NCBI GenBank assembly: GCA_963971285.1
Contig: OZ020245.1
Location: 17,746,983 to 17,810,982 of the forward strand
Reading direction: 5' to 3'
Source: Astropecten irregularis
Lineage: Eukaryota > Echinodermata > Asteroidea > Paxillosida > Astropectinidae
DNA length: 64,000 bases
Positions 43,801-58,800 of this stretch are shown here, one piece after another. The notes under the pieces were generated by a model. That model searched no databases, was not told the origin of the DNA, and worked only from the letters and a program-made list of their open reading frames with translations. The position numbers were made by a program, and so were the translations under genes. The first letter of the stretch is position 1. Each line of letters opens with the position of its first letter.

Positions 43801-46800
43801 ATCGCACACATTTACATGTTACATTTTTCAAAATTTTGCTGACCGAGCAAGCGAGAAATCCTTATTGCGCGAACTACGTATGCACAAAACTAAAAATATC
43901 TGCCAATTCTATGCTTTGGGTATTAAGCACAGCCTTGAAACTGGACCCTGTTTGAGAGGAGACTAACGTGGGGTGCCGTGGCCTAGTGGTCTGGCATGTT
44001 GGACTCAAGATCTTGTGGTCAATCTACAGATTGTGGGTTCAAATCCAGCCATGGGCTAGTGGTGCTTGCATCCTTGGCAAGACGCTTTGTCACATGTTGC
44101 TTCTCTTCACCCAGGAGTAAATGGGTACCTGTGGGGGTAGAGATTTCTTTGTGTGCAAGCCTATGTGCACTTTATAGAAGCCGGGGCTGAATACTCCCCT
44201 GGGAGTTGAGATTGTTTCAGGCCCGATGACCAGGGTTAATAATGGTAGGCACCTTGAACACCCTCTGGGCGGATATGTTGCGCATCATAAGTGTCTATAT
44301 TATTATCATTATTTATTAACCTGATACAGGAAGAAGTGTCCTGCCGTCTCGCAGGTGTAAGACACGTCTCCCACCACACCTAGACTTCCCTGAAGCCTCT
44401 CCACTTCCTTCAGAAGCTCCAGGCGGAGGGCCAAGACGTAGTTCACTCGGCCGTATCTACAAGAGATGGAGGAGGGAGGACAATTTGCTTAGCAAAAAAC
44501 ATCATCTCCAATTCTACAATTACTGTATACTGTATACTGCTTGTGATAAATATCAATTTGGATTGTTTGCTTAGCACAAAATTGGCCTTGAATCTTACCT
44601 GGGGCCAATTTCATAGAGCTGCTTAGCACAAAAATTCGCTAAGCATGACATTTCTGTCATAACAACCAAATTTCCATGTGTTGTGTATCACTTGCAATTG
44701 TTCCTTGGCTTTTGTTCACTGACCATGAATATCAAATGCAATTTGAATTGAAGAAGTGGCCGAAGTTTAAGGTCACCGTTCTAAGATCAATAATATGGTG
44801 ATTCTTAGCAAGGACGGAAGACCACATGATAAGCTGGGTTGTGAGATGGGATCCCAGACCGTTTCAGGGACCTAATAACCAACCCCAGCATTATTCTACC
44901 AAGGGGTCTCAAGATGGACTGGCCATTCTCACCTGCTGAAGTCTTTCTCTGTTTCCAGGGCTTCCTCACCGTGTCCCAGACGTAGCAAGTGTCGCTCATC
45001 AATGTCCAGTGCGATGATCTTCTCAAACAACTGATTCAAAGCCTTTTTTTATGGAAGAGGTGACAAAGACGAACGGAGAAAGAAAACTCATCACAAATTG
45101 TACAAGGAACTTGTAATAATAATAAAACTAATGAGAAACATTTACATAGTTTTAATGCAATGAAGTAAGGCCTCTAAGCGCTTTAATACAACAGGAGGAA
45201 TTAGCTTAATAAAGCCTAATTATAAGGTAAATTGTCAACTGGCCCATTTGAGTTGTCAGGTCAAGTACAGAAATTATACTACTCTGATTTGTTGGTTCAG
45301 TGCAATTGGATATTCTGTTGTGAAATTTGCAATGTATAGATGAACAGAGGATTAGCATTGGTTGATGTGTCCAGGGGTCGATTTCATGAAGCCCTACAAT
45401 CGATCGAAACTCGAGTTACGAAGGATAACCCATCGTAGGTGTCTATCCTACATAAGGCTGCAATGCATCATAAGTCCTGCGATTGATAGAAAATTACGAT
45501 GAGTGAAATTGACCCCAGGACAGAGAGCTCAACATCAAGCCGATTAAAATGGCGTAGACTGAGGGTTGGAAAGCCCAGCCCTGGAGAGGGTCATGGCTCT
45601 TGCATTCTACAGCAAAAGGCCATCGATGTCAGTTGTTGCATCCCTTCGCCCAGGAGTAAACCAGCTTCACCCATGGGGAAGAGAGAGAGTCCAATGCTCT
45701 GCTGAACAAAACCTCTTAATTCTTTGTTAGCTGTTATGAATACCTGATTTGAGTGGGTAACGATCAGTGTCCGCTGTGAGGGAAAGTTGTGGTAGATGTT
45801 GGAGATAATTTGGACGGCAACGTCGGTCTTTCCAGTACCCGGCGGACCGACGACCTGGAAAAAAAAACCCAGGAAAATTTAAAGCATTAAAAGAGTTGTA
45901 GTAAAACAACATATTGCAAACAAACAAAACAAAACAAACAAAATCAAACAAGACGAAATAAATAGAATTAGAGAGTGTCTGCAACGTACCATGGTGAGGC
46001 CCGGCTGCATGCCTGCCTTGATGGCCTCCACCTGGGTGGGAGTGAACTGGATGGCATTCCTGAATACAAAGAAAATAATGACAGTCCTCAGTGCAAATTC
46101 CTACATAGAAATACTCGGCTATGGCTTGCTGCTGCACACAAGACTATGAGAAGCGGCCATAGCTGCAATAACAAACTCTTGTCTCAATTCTTGCTATGCA
46201 ATTCGCACATAGACCATAGGCCCATGTCACACGAGGCAATTTACAGACAACCAGTTCCAGGCAATCTCAATGGAGAAATAGTATTCATCTTTAAATCTGG
46301 ATATAATGTTATAGGGGATTGTGGGAAACTGACAGAAAAATTGCTTTTGTTCTACCAGGACTTTCCTTTTGTATGTGATGTACTTGGTTGCCTCCACGTT
46401 GCCTGTAAAAGTTGCCTCGTGTGACATGGGCTTTAAGACCTCACATCACAAACACAACAGTCACTTCCAGCCAAGAGGAAAAATCGTTCACCAGGACAGA
46501 CTCGGACTCGGATAACACTGTTTCCCCTATGAAGAAACTGCAGTAAAAGCCTTTCACAAGTCAAGTGTCAAGTGCTTATGTAATATTTAACCTCCCTTGA
46601 CTATTAAAGAAACGTTTAATACTGAAAAGCCAGGAAGTCCTGGGCTTTGCCTTGTGTCTTGGGCTTCCATAACCAGTAGCCTTGAAATGTCCACTTCAAG
46701 CTCCTGCTTTGTTCTTGATCATACAGTTGGCATAAACACTATAAAAAAGCCAGGCTTTGTTGAATTTAAGCAACTCTACTCTAGGGGAGTTCAGGGCTGA

Positions 46801-49800
46801 AAAAGACGAGGATAACAGGGCCCTGGCCTGGCTTTTCAGAGGCTAGGCCTGACCAGTATTTAAGTTTCTGAACCTAAGAACAATTTTTGCTACGGTACAT
46901 CGCATGATCCAGAGCAACTAAAAAATGATGGGTGGGAATGGCTTTGACATCGGGTGATGCCAAGGATGTTTTCTGAAAGTAATACACTGCTAAGGAAGTG
47001 AAATTGGAAGAGAACGTTTGGTTACAAAAGCAGACCCAAATTGTTGGGTTCTAAACTAAATCACTATGACAACTAATCGTCATGACAACCACAAACCTCT
47101 TTGGCTGGTTGTAAGGGTAGGGGCCTCGGTTTGGAATGACATGGGGCTCGACGACCAGCGCTTTCTTTTCCGTGTCGTCCACGTCTGTCTGTTTGCGTTT
47201 CTTTCCTCCACCAGAGGTGATTGGGAATGTGATCCTGAGAAGAAACGAGAGATTTCAGTGTGAAAATAGAAATGTGTAAGACTTAAAGATTATGATCACC
47301 TATGTATTATACCTTTAAAGGTATAATCCATGATTGGTAAAGGTACCAGAACAGCATTCACACTTTGTCTAATCCAGCATGAACATAAAATAACACACCT
47401 GTGAAAATTTTAGCTCAATCGGACATCCGAGTCACACAAAAATATACCCCCCCAAAAAATACTAAATTATTCTTATAAAACTAAAAGCATGGTTTTGATC
47501 TTACCCTGAGATCAAAATTGTTTTCGGTCTTTGTTTTACTAATTTCTGGATAAATACACCATTTCAGGCAGAAAAATGTTAACGGTATGATTCTATCAGC
47601 ACCATCTTCATATCCTGAGAGTATTAAATATGTAGATCTGTGAACATTTCTGTTTGGGTATGTTACCAATCCTGTACTGTACCATTAAAGATGCATTTGT
47701 CTGATTTATGATTTGTTTGTTACCTGAATGGTGGTTTCTGCGCTGCCTTGTCTTCCGTGGTCAATTTGACCTCGTAGCCAGGGAAGCTAGCCCGGAGGTG
47801 ATCCATGGTGAGGAAGGTGTCATTCCAGTTCAGCGTGCTGATCTGGTTCTCCATCTTGGAATAGTGGGCCGCCCCTGGGTCCCCGTAGCCCAGGATGATG
47901 TCGTGCAGCCAGTCTGGTACCACGCAATCCGTGTTCATAAGGTTACGAATGGTTTCCAGGACAGCCTGTGTAATTCAATGCAAAAAAACACAATGGGTTC
48001 CTGTTTCCACGAGTCAGGGATCCAGACAATGTGATCCTGTATGAGAATTGGGGCTTGGTTGTTTCAGGCACGAGATCAGTGATCTTGCAGATCCACATCC
48101 CATGTAGGATGCGCTAAAATGGAATCCGGATCAGCAGGATCACTGATCTTGTGCATGAAACAAACAGGCTTGTGCAGAAAGAGAAGAGGGTTAGGGTTAT
48201 AAAGCAGAAAATGGCCCATGATAGAATTTACATCCTCAGCTAGCACCCTCCCCCTGACTCCACATCAAAGTACCTTGAAGTTGTTCTCCTTGGGTTTCCT
48301 GCGCATAATGACATTGAAGGATTCATAGACGTCCTCTCCGCCGGCGGCAGTACCGGCCATGTCCTGCTGGTACTGGTTGGGATCCAGCCAGACACGGTAG
48401 GTGCGCTGGGCACCGGGCAACTCCGGCCGGGGATCCGGTCCTGAGTGAAGAATCATTCCAGCGTATTTGTTAAACAATAGAGGTAGGGGCATTAGGTTCA
48501 AATTGAGTAAGGGAGAAAAAACACTGTCAATGGAAAAGCACAAGACTGTTTTTCCTATGGAAATCCGACGGTTCTCTTCCTATAGAAAAACCATGGTCCC
48601 TCTTCCTATGGAATTTTATGGCCACTCTTCCTATGGAATACTATGGCCACTCTTCCTATGGAATACTATGGCCCTCTTCCTATGGAATACTATGGCCACG
48701 CTTACAATGGAATACTATGGCCACTCTTCCTATGGAATACTATGACCACTCTTCCTATGGAATACTATGGCCATTCTTCTTATGGAATACTACAGCCACT
48801 CTTCCTATGGCCATACTTCACATGGAAAACCACGGCCCCTCTTCCTATGGAATACTATGGCCACGCTTACAATGGAATACTATGGCCACTCTTCCTATGG
48901 AATACTATGGCCACTCTTACAATGGAATACTATGGCCAAGCTTCCTACGGATAGGCAATGTTGAGAAGTTTGCAAAGACACATTGAATATATCTCTCTTT
49001 TGTTAAATATACATGGTTCTGAATAGAACCAACATGCATTTTTTTAGCTAGACAGAGACTGAATTTTGTAGGATGGTTCCAAGATTGTCAAGCTTCATAC
49101 CGTCTTCAATGACTCTTCCTTCTTCATTCAGCAGTCCCTCGATCTCACAGCCCCGGACGTGAAGCAGGCCCACCGACTCGATGAAGTGTTCCTCCTTCCT
49201 GTTGAATCGCGTGCCGATTTTTTTCGTGGGCTGAACGCTGATGAGCAAGGCAACGTCGTGCTTGCGGAGAGCTGCAAAAGGCAAATATACCGCGAAAAGT
49301 GTCAAAAAAGAACAAAATTACCTTTCTTTTTCTTTCTGCGAGGAAGCTTTGTCTTGACTTTAGAAAGGATAATGGAAACTCCTACGTACACTCCCATTCG
49401 TTCTTGATCTGCTGCCTCAGGTTGAGAGTCAGGGTCACGTCTGCCCGTACGCTGGCCGGATGGGTCTCCCCGATGTTGGGCTTGGCCACCTCGACGACCG
49501 AGAAGGCTGTAATTGGCTGCAAACGAGGAAAACGACAGAGAACTAAGAAATTGGCCAGAAAGGCTTGACTGAAAAAGTGGTGATGGAGCTCAGAGCAGAA
49601 AGGCCTGCAAGCCCAGCTTGTTTTCCTTCACAAACAAAAAACTGTTCCTGATGGTAAACAAGTTGACTTTGGGAGATTGGCAGTAAGAGAGTGAAACAGT
49701 GATCGGTCAAATGGTTGAGTGATAGTAACTCCTCGTACCTGTGCCATACGAGCCCAGCCGCCGAAGAACGTTTCCCCGTTTTCTGCAATCCAGGGCTTCA

Positions 49801-52800
49801 TTCTTAGGATTGCATCCTCCAAATCTTGACGGATCTCATCTGCAAAAAAAAGATAACGATAAACATTCAGATACATACACAGGGGGAAAGCTTCCGAAAC
49901 AGAACTCGAACCTGTGACCTTTTGAGAAGAGATATTTGGCTCCCTGTTTTAAAAAAAAGGACGCACCTTCTTTGAGCAATCAAGGATAACCTAATAGATG
50001 GGTTCAATATGGAATTCAACATTGCTATGTAATAAGCTTCCTGGCAAATAATAAATATCAGCAGGGTACATTGTACACAATCTTTGTGAAATTTCTGAAA
50101 TATATTTCTACAGAAAATGAAGGCTGGTAATTTCTTTGAGGGGATTGTGTCTGCTGCCAAAGCGGAGTGAAAACTCACACATGGACTCCAAACGGAAGAG
50201 GTTGAAGTTTCTCAGGAGGTAGTCGTGGAGAGTCAGCATCTGAAGATTCAGCTTGGGCAGGGCCAGACAACCTGGAACCAGCAAAAAAAGAAAAGAAAAA
50301 TGGCCGCAAAAGAATCAAACGAGACCTTGATACAGAGTCCTGGTTCTATCATTTGAACTTTTGAAAACGACTGAAGGAACCTGGATTTGGAAAATGACAG
50401 GAGCAAAATTAACTTCACACAACACCTTGCAACATGACGTGCAAGGAAGTATGCTTGAGCCTTTCAAGGAACTGCAACTCGAATCCGACAATTACCTTCT
50501 CCGGAAAAATACTCGGTGGGGACCAGGTTCTCGTCCCACAGAACGTCCTCAGTTGGGTACAAGGGAGTCTCGTTCAAGACTTGTATCTGGGACTGCCTAC
50601 GCTCGTGTCTTGACACCTGCGTTCAAGAGAAGTTGATGTAATATTAGTTAAACCTCCATGCTGACAGATGATAGAAGGATGTGATCCAGATCTTGTGGAT
50701 GGAAGACTTTATGGCACAGTGCTGTATGGGGTTGAGGTTTTGGAACTGGGTTTGGACTTCACAGGAAAGACATTCTGCTGCAATGACCTACATTAATCTG
50801 GAAGCCAAGGGCTATCATGTCAGAGTTCAACGTTTAAATGGGAGACTTTGGAGAACCGGTCTTCAAATCAACAACGCATGCGCACGCAATTGTGAGCATG
50901 CGCGCTGTGTTTTACGCGTGCGCGTGCGCTGTTGACTTAAACCGGTTCTCCTAAGTCTCCCATTATGGATTGAAGTGCACGGAGGGAGCCAGCTTTTGGG
51001 ATTTGGATTACAGCATAATCCTACTCAGATACTGAAAAACAAACAAACAAACCTAAACCACAACAAACATAAACAAATAAAAACAAAAACTGTCATGGCG
51101 AGAACAGCTCAGCAGTGAAAAATCCAAGTAATACCTATGCTAAGCAATACACACCACATGAAACTTTAACCAGCAACTAAGCTTTATTTTTATAAGCAAA
51201 ACTGGTCCTTCTGAGCAAATCTTAATTTTCTGCTTAATAGCAAATCTCACCATGAGCTCCAGCAGGAATCCTTTATCGTGGAGAGTTTCTGTGTCGTCCG
51301 GCAGAGGAGGGAGTAGATGGAGGTGAGCCGCAAACTGATGGAGCTGGCTGGCACTGCAAAGAAAAGCAAATCAAGGGAAACACAATGTGACCAACTCTAG
51401 CATAATGAGGAATGTCCATTCTGTCAGTTCTTGTTGGTACTCTTGGACGACGGTCAAAATAAAAAATTAGGGTAGACAGCAGAATTAGTAAAAAAAACAA
51501 AAACAAACAACATATTTTTCACAAGTACAACCGACTGCTCAATAAATTGTAAGCAACTTTTTTTTTGGAATGGCCCAATCCCAGTTATAGAAGGAAAAAT
51601 CTTTGATCACTCCATGAACGGAGGGCAAGAGTGGATGCACAAGTAAGGGAGCTCCCTGCGGTCATCAAAGAAAAAAGAGAACGGGATGAAGGATAAGGGA
51701 TGACTTACGTGAGTTTCTCAAAGTGATTGGTAAGAGCCTTCCTGGTGTCCACACTGGCCACGTTGGACAGGGAAAACCTCTTCAGGTCCTCAAACAACTT
51801 GAAGGCCGCCCTCTGGAGGAAGAAAACAATCAACCCAGTGAGTCGCACGGAACCCAAAGGTGTATGTGTGAGTTTGTATCTATAGGCATTAAAACCGTGG
51901 ACTTAAACCAAAATAGGACAACCACGACTGGAAAAAGGTCCACGATTGGAAACCATGTACAAAACCAAAGGAGCTGCTGCCAAAACAAAAGAGGAAAAAT
52001 ATTGGAGGTGTTCACATCATATAATCTGTATGCTTCCATCTTTGACAAAGTAAAATGCTCTGACCTAGGCCAAAGGTTAAGCTTCACTAAAAGTGGGAAG
52101 TCAAAACTGACTCCTTGCTTAAATTTTACATACAACAGCATTTTTGCTGTCCAAATCCCAAATCGTTCGCTCCATGATCAGAAGGGTCAGAGGGTGTATA
52201 CTTAAAGTACAGTACAGCAAATAGAGTCTAGTCTAAGCTGGGTTTATAATATACACACCTGTAAGGAGCTCATCTTATCATAGTGCAAGTCGGTCATCTG
52301 GTGATCGGTCAATGCGGTCCCGGTAGAGTCCGAGATCTCAAAGCCGGTGTAGAAGGAAAGCATGTCCAACAGCTGTGGATGGCGGAGTGGTGAAATCAAG
52401 AGTTTGGACATTGTTATCTGAGTCAATGGGACTTTATTCAGGATAAATCCTAACCCACATCCATACCACAATCTAACACACTCACGGTTTTTCCTGTAGT
52501 ATAGTGTGGTAATCCTGAAAGCCACAATGCACCGCAGTGTGTTTTTTATGGTAATACTTGTTTTATGATCCAGCTCCCCCTGTGGAGACTCTGGTAATGT
52601 GTGGTAAGCAGCTCTTGTCTTGTGTGGTAAGTGTAGAATGTTAGGGTTAATTACATCAAAATACAGTACTGCCGATAACTGATGTACATTAAACATGCTG
52701 ATGCTTGGAGCCAAGGCTAATTCCTTTAAAAGGTACAAAAGTCACTTGAAACAAAAGGCATTCCAGCAAAGCATTTGTGTGAATAATTTATTTGTTCATT

Positions 52801-55800
52801 TGATTTGCTGATTGACTAATTAATGGTACTTTTCAGGACTTGTTTATTTACAGGTGTGTGAAAATTCAGCTGTTTTGTTTAGATTTTAACTCCTTTTGTA
52901 CACCTGCTCTGTACAAAAATATAGGAACTTCACCTCTCACACTACACAGCTCAAAATGCACCTTCATGTTAAAACGAGATGTGCACACAACCTGTCTCAA
53001 CAAGCAGGTTTGGTTTGAGGTCAACGTAGGTCATCCGTTGTCGACCCACCTCAGTGTGTGTGTTTACTATGAAAACATCTTACAGCTTTTGGGTAAGAAT
53101 GGTTTAATTCCATCAAGTGTTTGACGTGGGTCCAAGCCGAGTTAAAATCTCGCAGTGTGAAAGGGTCTGTCACTTTGATGTGGGTCAGACCCGTGTACAA
53201 CCCGGAGATTTTATTACGATGTGAACAGGCTTAAATTAAAAGCCTGACCTGGTTGAAGAGTTTGCCTTCTTTCCGTTTGGCCAGCTTGGAGAGACGACAC
53301 CGCACCACCACGTGGCTGTCATCCAGGACGACATTCAGGAACCGCCTTGTTGGTAGCTGAGCCTTGGGTTTGACAAACAAGGAAAAAAGAACAAGGGACA
53401 CGTGATAGTTAAGACTTTATACCCTATGTATGAAAATTTACATACAGCGTGAACACAATATTGTACTTAAAGGTACAGTAAAGGATTGGTAACATACCCA
53501 AACAGAAATGTTCACAGATTTACCTATAATTTCAGGGTATGAAGATGGTGCTGGTAGAAACATACTGTTAAAATATTTCCGCTAGAAATGGTATATTTAT
53601 CCAGAAATTTGTGAAACAAAAACCGTAAACAGTATTGATCTCGGGGTAAGATCAAAACAATTTGATTTGTTTTATAAGAAAAACTGAGTCGGGTTTTCGC
53701 TATTTTCTTGTGACTCAGATGTCCGATTGAGCTCAAATTATTTTATTATTTAGGTTTATTATTCAGACAAAGTGTGAGTGCTGTTCTGTAACCTTAACCA
53801 ATCAGGTATTATTGATGTACTGTGCATGCATGAAGCAAGACAAAGTAAGACGCAATTTTATGGATACAATTCAAGTCATGCACGGTGGATGTACAGACAA
53901 TAAAAAGAGTCTGTCTTGAGTTTTGAGATTCTGAAAAAGAACTGGTCGTCAACTCACACAGTGCTCTCTGTTCCTCTCTAGTAAAAAAAGTCTTCTCAAG
54001 GTGATTTTTTCCCAAATTGAAAAGGTAAGAATTGGCAAAAATTTCCAATAAAAAAGTTAAAAGCAGGGATTCTATTTTAGGTGCCAAGATGGCGGTTGTC
54101 CCTTGTTACCGTTTCTCTTATGTAATTCGTAATGAAAATGGGTTCAACCACTTGGTAAAAGTGAAGCCTGGTGACCACCCGACCTTAAGGAGACAGACCG
54201 GCTATTTGGAGAGAAAGACAAGACAATTCCTCACCTCCAAGTCTACCATGAGTTCCACAAACCTCTCGCAATAGTGGACTTTGTTGGCTTTGACTTTTCC
54301 TGAGGCAGGACAAAAAACAGCAGAAACAAAAAAGGAATTGATGATAATATCAATTGAATTAAAATCTCTCTAAACACACTGGCAAAAAACGTCTCAATCT
54401 CTGTACCCTAAGAAGGAGTCCATGTTTTTGACCAGTTTCTGGAAAGAATCTTCATAACCAAATTTGGCACGTGCTTCTATTTGTTTCCAATATTGCTTGG
54501 ATTTTATAGGAGGGCCTGACATTTCGATTCTAGCAGGATTTTTCTCAAAGGATCGAAATGTCACATCAAAATACTATTAAACGATGGGTGTGAAAGTTGG
54601 TGAAATGATGACTTTGAGCAACAAATTTCATTCTTGATTTTTCCCTGTTGCATCTTACCTTCTCCTGGGATTGAGTCCAATATTCCGTAGAATCGTTTGA
54701 TTAGCCGAGACAAAAAACCCCTCTCAAAATCATTTCTACAAAAATGAACACAAAGATGAGAAATTGAATATCAAAATTTATAATAAAAAGCAGTGCTACC
54801 ATTTGGAACAGAAACAGAGAAATACACAAAATTCCTTTTACTTATTCTTTCAAAAATCAAAATTGTCCAATTCATGTTTTTGGTCATTTACTATTTTAAT
54901 CGACAGCATAAGATAGCCTTTCCACATATCCTTTACACCAATATTTTATTCTCTGGAAGAAACAAAAAGAAATTTGGGGCGAATTTCATACAGCTTCTTT
55001 ACACACAAATATTGCTAAGCACAGAAAAAATGATACCAACTAAAAATACAATGCTAGGTTATTTTGGAACTGGTTCTCAATCCATTTTTGTTTAGCATAA
55101 GAAAAATGCTAAGCGATATTTTCAGGGTAATTGTCAATTACAATGATGATCCCTGATTGCTTCTGTTAGAAAAAGTTCCTCTTTCTTCAATGTTTGTTTT
55201 TTCTTTTCCTTTTCTGTGACATACTTGGCCTTTGTCTTCTCGTCAGCTTTAGCATCAGATTTCTTGACGATGTTCCAGAACTTCTTGTACTTCCGATATG
55301 CTTCCAGTTCTTTCTCAAGTCGGCCCTGCACGATAGGTGAAAAGAAAATTGAACAAAATTGTCAAATGTGACCTGACATATGGACAGAATTCATAAAACA
55401 ATAGCAACAAATAAAAAAGACACTTAAAGGTACTATCATACTTTGGTACATACCGAAACAGAAATCTCCACAGATTTACCTATAACTTACAGGGTATAAA
55501 GATGGTGATGGTACAGACATACCATTACAAAATTTCAGGCCTGAAATGTTATATTTATCCAGAAGAGAGTAAAACCAGTGACCAAAAACAATTTTGACCT
55601 TTTAAAGATCAAAAATAAAAGAGAAAAGACTTAAGAACTATGGCCGTTTTTCACTGTTTTCTGAAAAAGTGGGCACTGTATGGGACTGAAATGTTCACAG
55701 ATGACTGTTACTGTATCTTCCTTGATATTTTTGCCCATGAATCTGTATTTCTTTGACAAAAGCCAAAGTATGAAAATACCTTTATTAGACAGTGGCTGTA

Positions 55801-58800
55801 TTATATAAACCATACACACCTTGAGCCTTTAGAATAGACAGGATTATTTTATACCGGTACTTACTGGTAGCAAGCAGACCCACATGGGCAAAGATACCAG
55901 GCGCTGGACTTGTTCTCTAATCAAGTCGACTTCCTGTGGAATCAAACAAAATTTATGAGGTTTTCATTAATTAGAAAACCTGTAACATTGCTAGTAACCT
56001 GGAACATGTAGATATCCTATGGGATCTTGGCTGGCAACCCATTTTCCATATGCAAGACCCCCTTGCTTAGCCAAATTTTTCTCGAAAAGCAAATGTTTGT
56101 GTGATATATTTTCATTCTTAGCGAGTTTTCCACGTGTAGTGCGTTTTTCATACTCAGTGAGTTGTTCATGCTTAGTGCAGAATTGTTTTGAGCCAAAGAG
56201 CAAACTTGGTCAAAACTGAATGACCCTGAGTGACGCATCGTGGATAGTTGCAACCTCACAAATTCACCGATCTTCTATTGGTCATTTCGGTGCCCAGATT
56301 GTTCCATGATATCATATATCCATGGTTATACTCCATGGCATAACCGATGATATACGGTAATATCAGCATGGCATAGTCTTGTCCTCCTTACCAGGCTGTT
56401 GAAGCAGTGGATGAGGAATCCCATGAGGATTGACTGCTCTCTGATGGTCACGGTTGATGCATCCTCCTCTAGACACAGCTCCATGACGTGATGGAAGAAA
56501 CCAGCAAAATGCTCCGGCTTGGTCTTGCAGGCCTGACGGTCAAACCAAAACCAAGGAATTACCGGTTAGCAACAAACTTTTGTACTCATTGAGAGGTAAT
56601 CATTGCAAGACATCGAACCATACAGAGAGTTTTTAATCAAGATTTGTTTAGCTACGTGTAAAGGGCGGCATTTAGACACCTTTGGTTTTCCAGTTTAAAC
56701 CCCAAATTTTGAAACCCGTTTTCCAGGTCAGAGCTACAATGTGGTATTTTCCTTTCCTTCCATTTCTCGGGTGCTTGGTTTGAATCACACAGCAGGGATC
56801 TGGGGGTCAATCTCACAAAGCCCCACGATCGATCGTAACTCGAGTTACAATGGATAACCCATCATATCCTATGTAGGGCTGCAATGCCTCATTAGTCCAA
56901 CGATTGATAGTAACTTATGATGAAATTGACCCCTGATCATAAGGATTATCAACAACTTGCAGTTTTGATTAGTACTGTCTGGCTTATAGTGTAGGGTGTG
57001 ATTTGGTTCAAAACGGCACAATAGTCGATCCGGATCCCAGTTAGTCTTGTACCAAGTACAGGAGCGGGTATGAGAGAACCACTCCCAGGACTAATCCAAA
57101 TCCTCTCTTCACTTACCTCCCAAGGTGGAACGCCCTCGCGGAATTTCTCGTTGATCATCACCACGATGGAGATAACGTGATTCTTCTTTGCCTGTGAAAC
57201 ATACAAAAATTACGAATATGCCTTAGTATCACGAATCAATTTCATGATTCTGCTAAATTATAGAATTCTGTGCTTATGATCCTCAATCGAGTTGAGGGAC
57301 GAAAATGATATCTCACGCTTCAAACTCCATCTAAAGACACACCTTTTCAATCTTGCTTTCCATCTTTAAGTTTAGTCCCAAGACCCGCATCTTAGAATGG
57401 AACTTACCAGATACTGTGTGCATTATAAATGCTATTAATTATAAAAACTATTGTTCTTTGCTAACAGGGTTATCACCGAATGTCTAAGCTTACCAAGTAA
57501 ACAAGAACTCTAAAGGTTTAAAAAAAATTCCCCAAGTCCCAAGTGAAATGGGACCTTGCAAACACAAAATTGCTAATTCTACACAGAGACACAAACAGGC
57601 TGGAGGGGTCACTGACCTTGTCCGGTGAATAGTTTGGCCACAGGTAGTTCTCCAGATACTGACTGAATTCAAGCAGCATCACTCGGCGGATTGCAAACCT
57701 GCTCAATTCAAGCAAAGTGGACTCAATAAATAAGTAATGGACAAGAATGTTTTGTAATCAAATGAAGCTCAGGCTCCGTCTCAGGCTCCGGCTCCATTTC
57801 GTGAATCCATCCTGAAATAACTGGTATCAAAATAGAGGCTTTTGGCTGCAGTTCAGAAGTAGATTCTCTGGTTTGAAAAGGAAAACAGAGTTATGGCTTC
57901 AGTGAAAAACCACAACCTATATTCTCAGCATATGGATGACAGAGCTGGAGCCTGAGCCTGAGCCTAAGCTTCCGTTTCGTAAACACCCAAAAATGACAAT
58001 TGATAAATGGCAAGAGCATAATAACCGCGAGCACCATAAATTCACGTTTTGAGCAAAGCATGGTGAAAACACAACAACGTCGGCCATTTTTCTCCAAACC
58101 ACGGCTCAAGCTCTGGCCTTCATAACTGGCTTCATAACATTCATATTCATTTCTGTAATCTAATAAAGGTATTGGTACTAAATTGCTCAGAGATAATAGG
58201 AGGGGCTTGACATTTCGATACTGGGAGGATCTTTGATCAAAGGGTTTAAGCCTTGGAGAAAGATTCTGCTAGGATCGAAACGTCATCCCCTTCTAACTCT
58301 TAAAGCATTTGATATATTTCAGGTCATCCTTTTGGTTGATGAGCAGTTTGCAGCAGTTTATCACTTGTACTGCTTACATTTTATAGATGCATTGGTCAAC
58401 AGTTTTGAAGTAGACACTCTGTTTTGGACAAAAAAATCAGAGCTCCAACATTTGCGAAAAGCTTAGCCAACAGCCTGCATTCTCAGCTTTGACTGTCATG
58501 ATGACCACACAGTACAAATAATCAGCAGCGCGCGAGATTCAAAACACAGACAACGTGCAAACTTGTTAAAATGTACGTCTTTGGAATAAATTTACCTGTT
58601 TTCAATGAGTTCTTTGTGATACACATCCTCAATGACCTTGAAAAAAAGAACAAAACAAAACCAAAACAGTGAAATTCCAACATTTTCCCAAACAAATCTC
58701 ATACAGAGTAGGGATTTCTTTTTAGCTTGGTGTTGGTTTAACTTTAGGTGTTGATAAAATTATATAATTTCTTGGTGATACTGAATAGTGAACAATTAAA

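Noticed and set aside
48467-48986. Repetitive protein frames ([14 protein letters not shown] type)
   Set aside because: They are the 25-bp minisatellite read in three phases, inside an AQR intron.
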